This document shows, piece by piece, positions 62,243 through 64,000 of a stretch of 64,000 bases of DNA. The DNA is from Afipia sp. (GTDB taxonomy: Bacteria > Pseudomonadota > Alphaproteobacteria > Rhizobiales > Xanthobacteraceae). The stretch spans positions 434,001 to 498,000 of the forward strand of contig JACQDM010000002.1 of the NCBI GenBank assembly GCA_016201045.1, in the 5' to 3' direction. The notes beneath the pieces were generated by a model. The model was not told where the DNA came from, searched no databases, and saw only the letters and a list, made by a program, of their open reading frames with translations. The stretch's first letter is position 1. Every line of letters begins with the position of its first letter. The translations under genes were made by a program, and so were the position numbers.

Positions 62243-62754
62243 GCGAGCAGATGGAGTCGGCGTGGTTCGTGGTGCAGACGCAGGTGAATGCGGAGGCGAA
62301 AGCCGCGCGCAATCTCGTTCAGCAGGGTTTTGAAATTTACCTGCCGCGCTATCTCAAGCGCCGCAGCCATGCGCGCAAGATCGAGCAGATCGCCGCACCG
62401 TTGTTTCCGCGCTATCTGTTCGTGCGCATCGACATGGCGACGCAGCGCTGGCGCGCCATTCAGTCCACCTTCGGCGTGTCGCATCTCGTGCTCAACGGCA
62501 CCGATCCCGCGCGAGTCGGGCAACAGGTGCTCGGTCTTTTGAAGGCGCGCGAGGACGACAGCGGCTTTGTGAAGCTCGATCGCAAACCGAAATTCGCGCT
62601 CGGTGAAAAAGTGCGCGTGCTCGCGGGCGCCTTTGCGGAGAATTTCGGATTGTTCGACGGGCTCGCGGATCGCGATCGCGTCGCGATCCTGCTCGATCTG
62701 TTGGGCCGGAAGGTTCGCGTCTCGCTCGAGGCCGAGATGGTGGCCGCCGCCTGA
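62239..62754 (+). CDS. NusG/RfaH-like transcription antiterminator
   Basis: 171 residues. The NGN domain is clear: AWFVVQTQVNAEAKAARNLVQQGFEIYLPRYLKRR and PLFPRYLFVRIDMATQRWRAIQSTFGVSHLVLNG. A KOW-like end (KFALGEKVRVLAGAFAENFGLFDGLADRDRVAILLDLLGRKVRVSLEAE) completes it. RfaH-type factors let RNA polymerase read through long surface polysaccharide operons after recruitment at a hairpin in the non-template strand. It is translationally coupled to the winged-helix gene and followed by two strong hairpins. Confidence 0.9.
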   Translation: MSEQMESAWFVVQTQVNAEAKAARNLVQQGFEIYLPRYLKRRSHARKIEQIAAPLFPRYLFVRIDMATQRWRAIQSTFGVSHLVLNGTDPARVGQQVLGLLKAREDDSGFVKLDRKPKFALGEKVRVLAGAFAENFGLFDGLADRDRVAILLDLLGRKVRVSLEAEMVAAA

Positions 62755-62764
62755 ACGCGGCGGT

Positions 62765-62783
62765 GCATGCGGACGCCGCATGC
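62765..62783 (+). other. leader hairpin 1 after the RfaH-like gene
   Basis: GCATGCGG at 62765-62772 and CCGCATGC at 62776-62783 are perfect 8-base arms with an ACG loop. It begins 10 bases after the antiterminator stop. Confidence 0.6.
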
Positions 62784-62795
62784 GAATTCGTTTGT

Positions 62796-64000
<1,205 letters not shown>

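Overview
The window looks like a chromosomal segment of an alphaproteobacterium of the Rhizobiales, most likely near the Bradyrhizobium/Rhodopseudomonas/Nitrobacter/Afipia group. This is inferred from the gene set: a fused transaldolase/phosphoglucose isomerase, a Methylobacterium-type two-subunit formate dehydrogenase, a soxSRT/soxW/soxXA/soxYZBCD cluster, short GC-rich hairpin repeats and fairly high GC. No rRNA, tRNA or CRISPR array was seen.

Layout. 1-3948: a partial PCu(A)C-like protein, an OpgC-type membrane acyltransferase, a small cysteine-rich exported protein, a Ni/Co permease and a VanW-family protein. 4279-19817: central metabolism, with an NAD-linked formate dehydrogenase (NuoE-NuoF fusion plus a large Mo/W subunit), succinate-semialdehyde dehydrogenase, a crotonase, PEP carboxylase, a beta-oxidation-like trio (SDR, SCP-x-type thiolase, OB-fold protein) and transaldolase-PGI. 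20002-35476: an inorganic sulfur oxidation island. It holds two SoxT/YeeE-type permeases around two exported DsrE-family proteins, soxS-soxR divergent from soxW, a complete IS1595-family element, a GlcG/HbpS-like protein with soxXA, divergent soxYZBCD, a third DsrE-family protein and a c-type cytochrome. Thiosulfate would be bound to SoxY by SoxAX, hydrolysed by SoxB and oxidised by SoxCD, with electrons passing to cytochrome c. No soxV was found.

35491-42948: a BtuCDF/Fec-type ABC importer, an orphan Tat-exported solute-binding protein, a TadG-like von Willebrand protein, small unknown genes and a CitE-like lyase. 43167-64000 (continuing past the window): a surface polysaccharide region with a polymerase/ligase, a CapD/WbpM-type dehydratase, a WecA/WbpL-type initiating transferase, glycosyltransferases, methyltransferases, CDP-glucose synthesis (rfbF, rfbG) followed by a NovU/TylC3-type C-methyltransferase and an oxidoreductase, two large polytopic proteins of unknown function, a winged-helix/Rossmann regulator coupled to a NusG/RfaH-like antiterminator, and the start of a wlbA-wlbB pathway.

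The most interesting items are the SoxT/DsrE module, the IS1595-like element with a translationally overlapping membrane passenger gene, the regulator/antiterminator pair followed by a strong leader hairpin, the predicted branched CDP-sugar branch, and two small exported proteins built from duplicated cysteine modules.
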